From assembly GCF_037325665.1 (NCBI RefSeq), contig NC_090254.1:39547372-39611371 (forward strand): a stretch of DNA of 64,000 bases, written 5' to 3'. Numbering within the stretch: position 1 is the first letter of the stretch; the number at the start of each line of letters is the position of its first letter. The notes beneath the pieces are model-generated. The model worked only from the letters and a program-made list of their open reading frames with translations, did no database searches and was not told where the DNA came from. Of the stretch, positions 11,101-21,422 are shown piece by piece. This stretch comes from Littorina saxatilis. Taxonomy: Eukaryota > Mollusca > Gastropoda > Littorinimorpha > Littorinidae. Both the position numbers and the translations under genes were made by a program.

Positions 11101-14100
11101 CGTGAAAGGTGCGGCAGAACTGCAGGATTTTCATTGGAAAACCAAAATACAGTGGAGCCCACCTTTAAAGACCCTCCCCCCCCCCCCCACCTCCCTGATT
11201 TAACTCCCTCCTTTTTAAGACCTTCATTTTCAGATTTTCTGCTCAAAACCTCAATTTACCTCCATTTTAAGACTCCCACCTTTTTAAGACCCGTGGTTTT
11301 CAAATTTTTGGAGGTCTTCAAAGGGGGGTTCCACTGTACCAGGCACTTCCGGTTAACACTAACACTGTAAAGTCATTAGATTCTACTGACCGTCAAACCA
11401 GTCTTCATTCTCATAGCGTTCCTCGGACTCGATGTCCATCTCCAGCATGTCCAGGTACTGCGACATGACGCTGATTTTCTCCGGTGCATTTTCATCCACC
11501 ATCAGGTCTCGGATCTGATCCGCCAGTTCTGAGCGCCGCGCTGTGCCGTGCAGATTGTTCAACGCTTCGAAGATCAGGTCTCCAGCTGAAAGGCAAAGAG
11601 AAAGTGTCAGTTGAAACCGGTCCTTGCCTTTAAATAACAGGATAACAAATTTACCTATCCTATTCCTAAAAAAAAAATCCTGGAAAATAAACACGAGAAG
11701 AAAAAGAAAGACAAGAAGAAGAAGAAACCCTCGTAAACAATCCATTTTCATCCCTAATATTGTCACATCAGCACCACTGAAATGCTTATGAGACTTATAA
11801 TTCTGCTTGAGAGTAAGTTAAGTTAGTTGTGGGAAAAAACACTGCAAGAATTTTCTTTAAATCAAATTTACAGATCTATACATGTCTAAGAAATGCCAAA
11901 AGAAATGCTAAGTTGTCTGAATTATAATTGAGCTTTAACTTCTACACAGATCTATGCATCCTTGCTTCCATCCTTTTAGTTGGATACAGCCATAAAAAAA
12001 CAGTATAGTTGAATAATAATTCTTGAAGTACAGAGTACAAAAGGTGAAATAAATGATAAAAAAAAAAACCACACACACACCAAAACTGAAGTCTATGCAA
12101 CTTGATGACGTACATGACAAACAATGTCCAATTGACAATGGTGATGGTAATACATACCCCCCTTCCATATTTCTCCCTCTATCAGGAAGATAAAGACGGT
12201 CTGAGAGGGCAGTTTCTTGAAGAAAGACTCTGAGTCGACAACTGTTCCATCATCTTCGATCACCACTGTCACCTCTTCGTCTTCAGGGATCTGATGCAAA
12301 CATTCATTAATTAAACATGGATGATTAAATTTAAAGGTTTTCTTGGCACAAACTGCAGTGTACACCATTCTTGTCACAATGTCACTTTGTTCCCCCTAGT
12401 CATTTCATCAAACTACATAGGTTCAATAATTTTTTGCACAATGATCTGTGATCAAAGTTCTGAAACAAATACCTGATGAGAAGTAAATGGTACACCATGG
12501 CAGCCAAGCCCCTCTAAGAAAACACACATTAAGTTTGGCCAGGTATTGGAGCGCTGACTAGCTTCTGGCCCCATTACCAGTGCCACTTGATCTCGCATTC
12601 CACCCCCTGCCTGGCATTCCATCACCGTGCTTGCAGCGCGCGAGAATTAATCCCTCTTTGTTCCTACTAGTGCAGTGGTTTTTTTTGTGCTGTTTTGGAT
12701 TACTTGTATGTGCTGTGTCATAGTTGTTCAAGTGTTGCGGTTTGTGGCATTGTTTTTTTGTATACCCATTTTACACACAAGAGAAGTAATTAAAGCCGAT
12801 TCACTTTTATATCAGGCATTAAAACGATGTTGAACTTGGTGGGTTCTCCGGGCTTTAATGTGTGTGCTTTTCTCAATGCCAAGATGATGTGCAAGATGGA
12901 AAATGCAGCGGATATGTTTCTAGCCGTAGCAAGCAATTTAAGGTTGGTGAGTCCAACTTTTTACTACGATCTCTCGATAGTATGAATGTGTGTGCTTCTC
13001 AGTGTCACTGCCAGGATCTATTTTTGCATGAGCACGGACCTTCAAAAATTGTTAAAAATAGATGTCCGCGAAACGAGTCAGCGTAGTTCAGTTCAGCCTG
13101 ACACCACGCGGGCGCTATTCTCATACTCGCAGTGGGCGCTGTTATATCAGGCAGGCGTGTCCGCTTATCTGTGCTCGCGGCAGCGTTGGCCAAGTTGACC
13201 TACAAAACCAAAAGTTCGGCTTCGTGCTGCCGTGACACCCTACTGTACAGTCTGCTTCAGTGCTGCATTTCTTAGAATATATTCATCCCCTTGACACTAA
13301 CAGTAACAACACTTTTCTTTACTGGTAGTGGAATTAATTCTATAAGGTGTAGAAACTTTGAATGTGTGTCATCACTGATTGCAACTCGGTTATAAATTAT
13401 ACCTTGGTGTAAATGCAATTTACAAGTTCTGCTGTAAAATTAAAAGTTCCATTCAGTGATTCATGAGGCCTAAAAAAAAAAATAGGTGTGGTTACGGTAA
13501 CCCGACCTACCCTATTTTTAGGGGCCGACCCTATAACTTTTTATTACATTTGTCACAACAACAAAAAACACACAAGAAAACGAGTGCAGAAAACGCATTG
13601 AAAGCGAAAGCGCCGGAGTCGCACCCTTATTTCCCTGTCAAGTAGGTTTAATTTGTACACATTAGAAAAAAAAGTTAAAAAAAAAAAGTGATTGCCTACC
13701 TTCCTACCCTATTTTTTGGGCTATGTTACCGTAACCACACCTATTCTTTTTTTGGCCTAATAAGATACACATTTAGTTAGTGAGTCACACTCAGTGTACA
13801 CGTTACAGTTATACTTCAAGTCTACTTTAAGTGTGTGGTCAAACCTACCTCCATTTTTAATTTTATGGAAATTAGTTTTCATGAAATATTGTTCATATTA
13901 GTCTTAATCTTTCCAAGCCCTAGACAAGTAAATATGTAACACAGAAACACTTACTGCAAGCCCAACACACAAACACTGAAACAGTGCCTCACACTCACAC
14001 AAAGTGACACAGACTGACAAACACACACAAATACTATTATTACTAATAGTGAGTCCTGACAGTGTCACAAAAACAGGCACACAGTCACAATGACATTCTA

Positions 14101-14328
14101 TTAACACACACAGTGACACACACAAACACACACATTGACAAAGAAAGCCATCAGCATGGAGAACTCTCATGTATTATCCCTTGATTAATATCATCATTCT
14201 TAAAACTGTCCTTCACTAGGCCTTACATGTAACTTATCACGACCTTTTGTGACAAGATCTTGCAGAGATTTCGCCGTCAACCCGACTCGCTTCTCTCTCG
14301 AGCAGTTCTGTACCTTGTATGCCCTCAT
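4791..14328 (-). CDS. DFFB: DNA fragmentation factor subunit beta (DFF40/CAD) nuclease, six exons
   Basis: This encodes the caspase-activated DNase that cuts chromatin between nucleosomes in apoptosis, normally held inactive by ICAD/DFF45. Coding exons (high to low): 14328-14227, 12290-12158, 11585-11391, 10199-10120, 7726-7452 and 4989-4791. Every junction has GT/AG signals, the phases agree, and the sum is 984 nt (327 residues; human protein 338). Residues 1-78 form the CIDE-N domain (AYKVQNCSREKRVG, then EDDGTVV...LPSQTV). The nuclease part has WFDG (about 142), GSYFDR (205-210), Cys227, Cys236 and His240 as likely zinc ligands, NLDH with Asp260/His261, and CHKK at 308-311. These match human C229, C238, H242, D262/H263 and C307/H308. 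Human H304 and H313 correspond to Gln305 and Arg314 here, and the basic C-terminal tail of mammals is absent. Start: the Met at 14328 suits the family; in-frame Mets at 14349 and 14364 are possible. Confidence 0.94.
5066..5887. mobile_element. pogo/Tigger-like element with TA target duplication
   Basis: TA flanks CAGTAGTCCCTTCCATTTCCGG at the left and its imperfect complement (CCGGATATGGCAGGTACTACTG) at the right. A TA duplication and CAGT-type ends are typical of the pogo/Tigger group. No transposase reading frame is recognised in the 822 bp, so this is a non-autonomous or decayed copy. It lies in the last intron of DFFB. Confidence 0.6.
5896..6403. mobile_element. MITE flanked by TTAA, Kolobok-like ends
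   Basis: A TTAA duplication (5896-5899, 6400-6403) flanks ends AGGTACTG and, inverted, AGGCACAG. TTAA targets are used by Kolobok and piggyBac; the purine-first end (AGG) fits Kolobok better. About 500 bp, non-coding: the 70-codon reading frame at 5924 shows no known motif. Inserted in the last intron of DFFB. Confidence 0.6.
6404..6771. other. DFFB intron, no feature seen
   Basis: Intronic sequence with a fragment resembling the pogo-like family (AAGACTCCCTCCCTTTTAAG near 6403) and a long A run near 6663-6686. No exon or RNA gene is supported. Confidence 0.4.
6772..7027. mobile_element. Palindromic MITE, GTGACCCTCCACCACG family (intact copy)
   Basis: The inverted ends TGTGACCCTCCACCACGGAA and its complement enclose about 255 bp. 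The length and internal sequence agree with the copy at 32054-32307. Non-coding, in the last intron of DFFB. Confidence 0.82.
7142..7380. mobile_element. MITE with GTTTACGGTA inverted ends (copy 1)
   Basis: The left end reads ATAGTCTGTTTACGGTATCC and the right end is its near complement, TGTTACTGTAAACAGACTAT, ending in GGCCT. Related copies lie at 13466-13759, 34003-34233, 47839-48106 and 62174-62466. The interior is low-complexity A/T. Non-coding DNA element of unknown superfamily. Confidence 0.7.
7768..8059 (-). mobile_element. MITE with CTATAGCA ends carrying a THAP-like first-exon fragment (copy 1)
   Basis: The inverted ends are CTATAGCACTGTCTCGAAAC and, at the right, TTTTGAGACAATGCTATAG. 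On the minus strand an ATG (about 7956) opens MAEREK and continues with a Cys-rich stretch CVCCSNY, as in the second copy at 63377-63653. It may be the 5' exon of a parent transposon's DNA-binding gene. The element starts about 40 bp upstream of the DFFB exon 5 acceptor. Confidence 0.6.
8104..8152. repeat. (AC)n microsatellite
   Basis: About 49 bp of uninterrupted AC repeat next to a short sequence (AAGCGCTTTGCAATTCC) like the end of a retroposon. Confidence 0.9.
8306..8685 (+). mobile_element. tRNA-derived SINE with GAAGAAG tail (full copy)
   Basis: The head GGGGAGGTAGCTCAGTCGGT has an A box and GAGTTCGTCCCC serves as B box. A body of about 300 bp follows, ending ATGAACGCAGAAGAAGAAG. The body holds a self-complementary stretch around ACTCGTGCAAAACACGAGT. 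Other copies are at 10216-10558 (full) and fragments at 30859-30988, 47631-47762, 48440-48476 and 50430-50552. It shares its 3' tail with the retroposed element at 503-1006, which may be part of its LINE partner. Confidence 0.85.
8690..9425. mobile_element. Element rich in TGACCTTGACC motifs with GACTCACATGC inverted ends
   Basis: The inverted ends are GACTCACATGC (8700) and GCATGTGAGTC (9416). At least six copies of TGACCTTGA or its complement are spaced through the element. Near the right end is a (CGGA)n run from CCGGACGTCCGGACGG onward. No coding potential seen. The superfamily is not recognised; it lies in intron 4 of DFFB. Confidence 0.6.
9490..10115. other. DFFB intron 4, no gene seen
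   Basis: No recognisable exon on either strand. It contains a perfect 20-bp palindrome, GGTACGGATATATCCGTACC (9533-9552), within a stretch that looks like a repeat. Confidence 0.4.
10216..10558 (-). mobile_element. tRNA-derived SINE with GAAGAAG-type tail, next to the DFFB exon 4 acceptor
   Basis: Same family as 8306-8685, minus strand and so in the same sense as DFFB. The target duplication is AAACACAATACAT at 10203-10215 and 10559-10571. The AG acceptor of DFFB exon 4 is at 10200-10201, so the SINE lies within one target duplication of the splice site, and the duplicated bases now form the pyrimidine-poor tract ATGTATTGTGTTTCAG. The tail of this copy has been replaced by CGAACAAACA. Confidence 0.88.
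10572..11150. other. DFFB intron 3, no gene seen
   Basis: Intronic sequence with a C-rich run near 10672-10690. No exon or RNA gene is supported. Confidence 0.4.
11151..11339. mobile_element. TACAGTGGA MITE, pogo/Tigger-like (intact copy)
   Basis: The ends TACAGTGGAGCCCACCTTTA and, inverted, GGGGGGTTCCACTGTA frame 189 bp with several TTTTTAAGAC-type motifs. TA plus CAGT ends fit pogo/Tigger non-autonomous elements. It ends about 50 bp below the exon 3 donor of DFFB, inside intron 3. Confidence 0.7.
11600..12150. other. DFFB intron 2, no feature seen
   Basis: AT-rich intron between exon 3 and exon 2. No repeat family or exon recognised. Confidence 0.4.
12300..13465. other. DFFB intron 1, no gene seen
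   Basis: Large first intron. Two short stretches around 12860 and 12985 share TGAATGTGTGTGCTTCTCAG-like sequence. Open frames here show no known motifs and are probably chance. Confidence 0.35.
13466..13759. mobile_element. MITE with GGTTACGGTAAC inverted ends (copy 2)
   Basis: The left end GGCCTAAAAAAAAAAATAGG continues to GTGTGGTTACGGTAACCCG; the right end is the complement, GTTACCGTAACCACACC...GGCCTA. The copy at 62174-62466 is almost the same along its whole length, so both belong to one recent subfamily. Non-coding, in intron 1 of DFFB. Confidence 0.8.
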
Positions 14329-14879
14329 GCCGCTGCTAAATAGTGACATAAATCTATTCAACATTTTTCGTACGTCATTGTCGTCTCTTAACAACGAAAC
14401 ATGATACACTGCGATCACTTCCGACTTTTCTTTTGAAAGAGTGCCGCCATTTTGTGTGCGGACCTCAGCTGCGTACAGTGTGTGGATCATGCCGTTTGGG
14501 AATGAAGCCGTTTCAGGTTTATACACAGGCACATGAACGCAGTTTTCGCAGAGTCTCAAGCAAAGGTTTTCATATTCAGTCGCTTGTCATCATTTAAGTA
14601 ATACTATATGGTGCATCTGGATCTGAATTTGAGACCCCAAGATACACAAACTGAGTGCATTATTTACGCCACACGTAGGGGAAGGGCTCCTAATATGGAC
14701 CGGCTCCTAATATGGACCACCTTCTGTTCTGACAAACTAACGGCGCTAGAGCGCTCAAAAAAGTTGTATTCGCTGTATTCGCCCTCACTGGATAACTTGC
14801 ACATGTCAAAACAGAGGGCTGGTCCCCGCAGTACCCCCTGAGAAATTCATCCAGCAACAAAAATCAAAAAGACAAGTGA

Positions 14880-15334
14880 AACAACGAGTGAACAAAGACT
14901 TTACATCATCAGCCACAGTCAGAAATATCACAAGAAACAACGAGTGAACAAAGACTTTACATCATCAGCCACAGTCAGAAATATCACAAGAAACAACGAG
15001 TGAACAAAGACTTTACATCATCAGCCACAGTCAGAAATATCACAAGAAACAACAGCCAGTGCTTTACTGTGGAGTGTACTAAAACACCAGTGTACAAGTA
15101 CTCTTTTTTCACAAGAACAGTTATTGACTGGAACAACCTTGATGACAACACGATCCAGTCGTCAACGGTCAACGAATTCAGAGGAAAACTGCCAACCGCT
15201 GACTAAAACACCAAGTGCTCTCCCCAAATTCCGCCAACGTATATTCCCAAGCTTGGGACCTGTTGGCGTAACATATCAAGATCAAGAAGAACAGTTGCAG
15301 AAACAGAAATCTCAAAACCGTTAGGCTTTGTCTC
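14880..15334 (+). pseudogene. 5'-truncated LINE, C-terminal end of ORF2
   Basis: The frame 15000-15206 reads TPVYKYSFFTRTVIDWNNL followed by a short helix and a stop. The pattern 'y(K/Y)(Y/F)SFFprTi.dWN.L' is the usual C-terminal end of many invertebrate LINE reverse transcriptase polyproteins. Only this tail is present, so the element is dead on arrival. The LINE clade cannot be told from so little. Confidence 0.65.
14885..15052 (+). repeat. 56-bp tandem repeat, three units
   Basis: CGAGTGAACAAAGACTTTAC starts units at 14885, 14941 and 14997, giving a 56-bp period with almost no differences. It lies at the front of the LINE fragment and duplicates part of its reading frame. Confidence 0.9.
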
Positions 15335-16173
15335 TTTTTATATTTAGTCAAGTTTTGACTAAATATTTTAACATCGAGGGGGAATCGAAACGAGGGTCGT
15401 GGTGTATGTGCGTGTGTGTGTCTGTCTGTCTGTGTGTGTGTGTGTGTGTGTAGAGCGATTCAGACTAAACTACTGGACCGATCTTTATGAAATTTGACAT
15501 GAGAGTTCCTGGGTATGAAATCCCCGAACGTTTTTTTCATTTTTTTGATAAATGTCTTTGATGACGTCATATCCGGCTTTTCGTGAAAGTTGAGGCGGCA
15601 CTGTCACGCCCTCATTTTTCAACCAAATTGGTTGAAATTTTGGTCAAGTAATCTTCGACGAAGCCCGGACTTCGGTATTGCATTTCAGCTTGGTGGCTTA
15701 AAAATTATTATTAACGACTTTGGTCATTAAAAATCGGAAAATTGTAAAAAAAAAATAAATTTATAAAACGATCCAAATTTACGTTCATCTTATTCTCCAT
15801 CATTTTCTGATTCCAAAAACTAATAAATATGTTATATTTGGATTAAAAACAAGCTCTGAAAATTAAAGATATAAAAATTATGATCAAAATTAAATTTTCG
15901 AAATCAATTTAAAAACACTTTCATCTTATTCCTTGTTGGTTCCTGATTCCAAAAACATATAGATATGATATGTTTGGATTAAAAACACGCTCAGAAAGTT
16001 AAAACGAAGAGAGGTACAGTAAAGCGTGCTATGAAGCACAGCGCAACCGCTACCGCGCCAAACAGGCTCGTCACTTTCACTGCCTTTTGCACTAGCGGCG
16101 GACTACGTTCAGTTTCATTCTGTGAGTTCCACAGCTTGACTAAATGTAGTAATTTCGCCTTACGCGACTTGTT
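15335..16173 (+). mobile_element. Helentron-like non-autonomous element (copy 1)
   Basis: The 5' end is TTTATATTTAGTCAAGTTTTGACTAAAT (palindrome), followed by a TG-rich tract. The 3' end is CTTGACTAAATG, then TCGCCTTACGCGA (hairpin) and CTTGTT. Subterminal inverted repeats, a microsatellite near the 5' end and a 3' stem-loop are the known plan of helentron-derived HINE elements. Six copies lie in this window. About 840 bp, non-coding. Confidence 0.65.
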
Positions 16174-16937
16174 TTCACTTTTGGCAGCGTTCACTCTAAA
16201 TTTGCCGCCTAAAACGGACTCGTTTTTGTCCACAGCCAAAGCTTTTATCACACAAAAATTGCTATATATGACAGCTATAACCGTATTTGTTACATTTTAG
16301 CAGTGTTGACCCCGAGTTTCTACTGCAAACAAAAACTAATAGCAAAATCTCAAAGTATGTGCGAGTTCCCTAATATGGACCACCTTCAACAAATCGAAGA
16401 AAATAAAATCTAAAGGCTATTTTCATTAATTCATTAAGAAGCTTGCTGGAAGTAACCTATAACTAGCCCTCGAGATTTAAAAAAAAATGCAACAAAAAGT
16501 CTTCTTTTCGTGGAAGTTGATAATTTCACTTATTTTCACTCTGTTTTTGATAAGCTTCTTTAGTTTCCTGTTGTGCTTCAAATAATGCTCTCATCAACCC
16601 GAAACAGATAAATCTAGAGCATATTTTAATTAGGCTGACTTTTGTACACTAAGTTGTATCATGTTATTTGAAGTATAGGGGGCTTTTTACAGTGATTCGT
16701 GAAGGCCACTTCACTGGTCCATATTAGGCGCCCAGGCTCCTAATATGGACCCTTTGTGATTTTTTCTGTATTTAATTTTTGCTGAATATCTATCAAAGCT
16801 ATTTCACTCTAATTTGGCCTAACGGTTAACCTAAGAGAGAAAGACTACCAAACACAAAATGAAACTTCTTCGCAAGAAAACAAGCTAGTTATCAGCATGA
16901 AACAAAAAGGGGTCCATATTAGGAGCCCTTCCCCTAC

Positions 16938-17597
16938 TAATCACTCTAAGGTGTGTTTAAATGCCCACGTTATCGACTCGGCTTGATCAATGTGTTAATG
17001 ATTGATAGCCTTGAAGTACTTCTTCTTGACTATACTCTACTAGCCGTGTGTCTTAGCTATTCACAAGGATGACAGGTTGTTGAAAGGTCGCACTCAGGAA
17101 GAGAACCATGATGTGAACATGAAGGTAAGTACAGGAAACTTACAAGTCTTACCCGTCAAAGACGATTTTCTATGTTTTAAGTATTCATTAAATGGACAAT
17201 GAAATGTCTGTTATTATTATTGTTGTTAATATCGTCATTATTTAACAGAAGCGTAGCTGTCGTGAAATAGTTTGATTGTGGTAAATAAACTATGCTTGAG
17301 CATACGTTTTAACGGAGATTTACTGTTACCCCAACCTATAACTATTATTGTTACCCGACTAGAATAAATGTCCCACGAAAAAACGCATGGAGAGTCGATG
17401 TTGAAGCACAAAATAACTAATACCGAAGATTGACTCTTAAATGAGCACACGTAGACTAGACATGAAAGGATGAAAATCACAGATGTATAGAGGAAGCTAG
17501 ATCATTGAAAGAGGGATAATTTAATACAATTGCAGAATTGTATGCTCGTGTTTCTTGTGCCTAAATGCCTCTCCATTGCCACTGCCACAGGAGTGAC
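16938..17597. other. Intergenic, no gene seen
   Basis: No supported gene. A short open stretch at 17061-17122 has an AG before it and GTAAGT after it, but its translation matches nothing I know. Confidence 0.35.
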
Positions 17598-17641
17598 CCT
17601 TAATGTACCACCGTATTTCTATGACTCGTGATTTCTTAAGG
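17598..17641 (+). repeat. 42-bp sequence repeated at 25914-25948 and 30766-30786
   Basis: TTAATGTACCACCGTATTTC continues to CTATGACTCGTGATTTCTTAA. The first 31-33 bp recur at 25914-25948 and the last 21 bp at 30766-30786. The two partial copies overlap by CTATGACTCGTG. The pattern suggests one duplicated sequence whose second copy was later split. Confidence 0.8.
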
Positions 17642-17963
17642 CGATGGAAACTGGCTTAAACAGCGCCATATTGGATTTCTAGGAAACGGTTTTTCAGCTA
17701 CATCATACATGCATGATATTTGGCAAAAAGATACACATGACTTTGATCTACAATCATATAGAACGATATTTTTACTAAAGACTACAGTTGAATTTATATT
17801 ATATTTTGTCATAAGGATGAATGAATTTCTAACCGCATATTCATTAATCCTTATTTCAAAAATTAATGTAAATTCAACTGTATTTTTTTTCTTAAAAAAT
17901 CGTTCTACACTCTTCAAAAAAAGTTAAGGATCACTTTTTTACAAGCACGCCACACAAAACAGA

Positions 17964-19341
17964 TGTAACCGTGCGCCAATCTACTTTTCTCTTTCGTACT
18001 GAACCCAAACACTAAAGCAGACGACACAAGTTATATTACCCAGGTTCTTTTATTCCATACGATGAAATGGGGAAAATGTGGGATAACGGGGGTTTATCTT
18101 CAAATACAACACTTTCACTGTATAGGACTAAACAACTTCAAAACAAAACAATATTCTCACTCTTCATTCTAAAACTACATTCTTCCCTTAAAGATACCCT
18201 TTTAAAACACACCAAATCCTTTCCCCAAACTACACTCTACTCTAAATCCTCACTCTCAACTTTAATCCAAAAAAACCCACAATGAGACTCTAATTTACAC
18301 AAACGAAATCTAAAAAAACAACATAAAAAAACAATTCTTTAAAAAAAACCAAATCTACAAAAACTCTAACAAAATCTGACCAAAATCTCTCCACTAAATC
18401 TAACTACTCTTCACTAACAAAACCTAGTCTATAAAAACAAATCTACGACCCACTAAAAAAGAAAAAGACCTAACTAAACCCCGTCTACTGAAACCCCGTC
18501 GCACGCTCCGACATCCTGCAAACCACAGAATGCACGCCGTAAGCATACGTAAACAAATCAACAATTTCAACTACCACAAGCTAACTCGTTAAACAACAAA
18601 ACACATCATTCCTACCAAATAACATGCCTACAATACATATACCGTTCTCTCAAACAACGGTCTTCTAAAGCATTCACACACAAAAATCTTCCCAACCATT
18701 CCAACTCACAAAACAATCTACTTGAACATTCAAATATATCCTCCCCCCAAGCAGCATATTATTCTTTTCACCGCCTACCCATTTACAGAAAGAAAATTGT
18801 TTTAACCTACCAGCAAAAGAATCCTCACATTCCGGAAAGATTTCCGGCCGTGACAGACATGTCACAAAACAACGGCATTAAAAACACGCCGCACCAAATA
18901 CACGCTCTTCTTCCCTCAAAGATTCCAAGCAAAAGCACAGTTTTAGCGTTCACATCCTGTGCACCGGTGTCACAAGATTAACCCATTCAACTCGCGGGGT
19001 GTCAGGCAGCCCCACTGTCTTTAATTAGTGCCTAACGTCGCCTTCAACTATTCAACTTTACATCGCGGCGGAGAGAAAAAGGAGATGGAACAAAACCACC
19101 TGTCAATTGTTTCTTGTTCACAAAAACATTAATCACAAAATTTACTCCAGAGGCTTGTACAAAAAAAGCAATCGTTTTACCTATGCAAATTTTAGAATCG
19201 GCTATTCCGCGAGACCAATTCAATAGAAATGAAACTCAGTCTCGGAAACCTTAATGGATCCCCGATAGTATAGAGGTACCACGAGTTCACACGGATGCAC
19301 ACAAGTGCATGTGTACCGTAACTGTCGTTCCCAAGCTCACA
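17964..19341 (-). repeat. 3' LTR of the non-coding LTR element
   Basis: 1378-bp LTR nearly identical to 21423-22800. It lies at the 3' end because the polypurine-like tract adjoins it on the minus strand. Confidence 0.85.
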
Positions 19342-21422
19342 TCCTCCCCAACTTAGACTGTCGTCTCCTGGCGACATGCCAGAATCAAAAAAATTCAAAA
19401 ACATATTTAACCTCCCAAGAACATAATATTCTCCATCCTCAAATCATTTCAAAAACGTTCACACAAAAACAATCATCAACTGACTAATACAATATTTCTC
19501 TAAAAGTTAAAAACTAATAGGTTCTGAAATACAAATTTCACATAATCCTTCCAGTGCCAATAATCCTATCTCCTGTCAACATCCAACTCACACAAGTTGA
19601 CAAAAAATCACAACTCATCTTTAACAGAGGCAGTTCCATGGTTCACTTTACAAAGAATTATGTTCACCACTTGCCAGATAACCAATAATGATAATCTTTA
19701 CGACTTATCAAATATTTTATCTCTCTTGAGCATACATCAGAACAAAATGTTGACAATCTTTACGATTTATCAAAGCATCTGATCTCTCTTGAGCATACAT
19801 CAGAACAAAATACTGACAACCTTTACGATTTATCAATGCATGTCCCCTCTTTGTATCCCAACTGTACTTGGCAACACAATCTTCCAATCAACTAACAAAA
19901 TGACCACTTGCCAAGGCAATGAAAAAACTGGAAGTCCTTAAAACTCACCCAGAATATCAAACCTTTAGTTAAAAATCAGCAATAACCTAATGTCACTCAT
20001 CACAATTAAACCATTCAACAGGAGTATTCATAGGCAACCATACAATCCTTCAGAATCTATTTCAAAAATCCACTAATATTAATTCTAATAAACAAAACCA
20101 ATGTACACCCTGTCTTCAAACAAAGACATCAATAAGCGCCAGAACTCAAATTCTAAAAAAAATACCACCAAGAAAATAGCGAGAGCAGAGGGGACAGTAA
20201 AAGTGAGAGCGGAGAAAACAGTAAAGACAAACCAAATGATAGCAGAGAGCAAAAAGGAAGAAAAAGGTCATCTAATTCCTTACAGGTAGCATACTTTGCT
20301 CCTGAGGCGTACGAGGCTGGAGACGCCATGCTTAAACCAAAGAATCCCTAAACAGTGCAGCCAAGAGAATTAGAAAGTGGGAGCAGAGAAGACAGTAAAG
20401 ACAAACCAAATGACAGCAGAGAGCAAAAAGGAAGAAAAAGGTCATCTAATCCCTTACAGGTAGCATACTTTGCTCCTGAGGCGTACGAGGCTGGAGACGC
20501 CATTACTCAAACAAATTAAAATATGTGCGCGTAGACAATCGGCTAGAGACAACATAAAACCTGTCAAATACCACCACCTCTGGGCGTCCTTGTGGTAAAC
20601 TGATACAAGTTGAATGCGTCCCAGGCACCCTGTCTACAGTATATGAAGTTTACTATGATATATATCCTTCTCTTCTTCACCATCACTCTCCTTCCTTCCT
20701 TCACAATCCTTCCTTCCTTCCTTCACAATCCTTCCTTCCTTCCTTCACTATCCTTCCCTCCTTCACAATCCTTCCTTCATCATCATCCTTTTCCCTTCCA
20801 ATATGTATGATATGACGGTATTTCAACATTATGTTGTTCACCATGTTTCGATCCTTGAAACAAATCAACCGGCAAGCGCAATACTCACGCCCCAAGCACA
20901 CGGCTTGCAACAAAAACCACACTAACACCCATACATACAACCACAAGTGTTAGTAATCACATCACATCCATGTAGCGTAATCAAACATACAACTACACAT
21001 GTCCGTCATAATATCAAATCAACATAATCGAACACACTCTTCCAGTGCTGGTCCACTCCCCAACTCTGTCTCTTTGCACGGTGTGCAAACAGTCTTTCAC
21101 AAACGTCCGAAGAAATGTTAATCGTTGAAGTCCTTCTTCTGTGGATTAACAGAATAAAAAGAAATGTTAATCACTGTAATCCTTTCTTCCACGGATTAAC
21201 AAACTAAATGGCAATGTTGACAACAAAGCCGCATCCGTCGACGTCACGCCCGGACTCCCTCCAACTTCACACACGTCTGTCTCCTCGACACCAGCCCGCG
21301 TCCGGACTGCATGCCTGCCATCCTCTCCCTGTGCGACGGGGTCCCCTAACCTACTCTATTCCTAGCCTAGCCCTAACAGTAACTGTAACACCCCCTACCC
21401 ACCCTTGCTCCGCAGCGCCAAA
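19342..21422 (-). other. Non-coding interior of the LTR element
   Basis: No reading frame longer than about 90 codons and no retroviral motif. It contains an internal direct repeat of about 130 bp (about 20195-20325 and 20380-20506, with GTCATCTAATNCCTTACAGG), a (CCTT)n tract near 20695-20780 and a duplicated 40-bp stretch near 19735/19790. Confidence 0.75.

Larger units (their letters stand above)
14681..16937. mobile_element. DNA transposon remnant with GGGCTCCTAATATGGACC inverted ends
   Basis: The left end TAGGGGAAGGGCTCCTAATA (14681) and its complement (ending about 16937) bound a 2.26-kb block; TA at both borders could be the target duplication. CTAATATGGACC also recurs inside at about 14700, 16370 and 16740 (both strands). 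Inside are a LINE end (14880-15334) and a helentron-like copy (15335-16173). No transposase is left. The border sequence reminds me of pogo-type elements of molluscs, but the superfamily is not settled. Confidence 0.65.

Noticed and set aside
12862-13198. Plus-strand frames of 70-74 codons inside DFFB intron 1
   Set aside because: No known motif, overlapping frames on both strands, and position inside a confirmed intron.
14885-15052. CRISPR-like array
   Set aside because: Three direct 56-bp units with no spacers, inside a LINE fragment of an animal genome.
17061-17123. Possible short exon between AG and GTAAGT
   Set aside because: Open in one frame but without any recognisable protein context or neighbouring exon.
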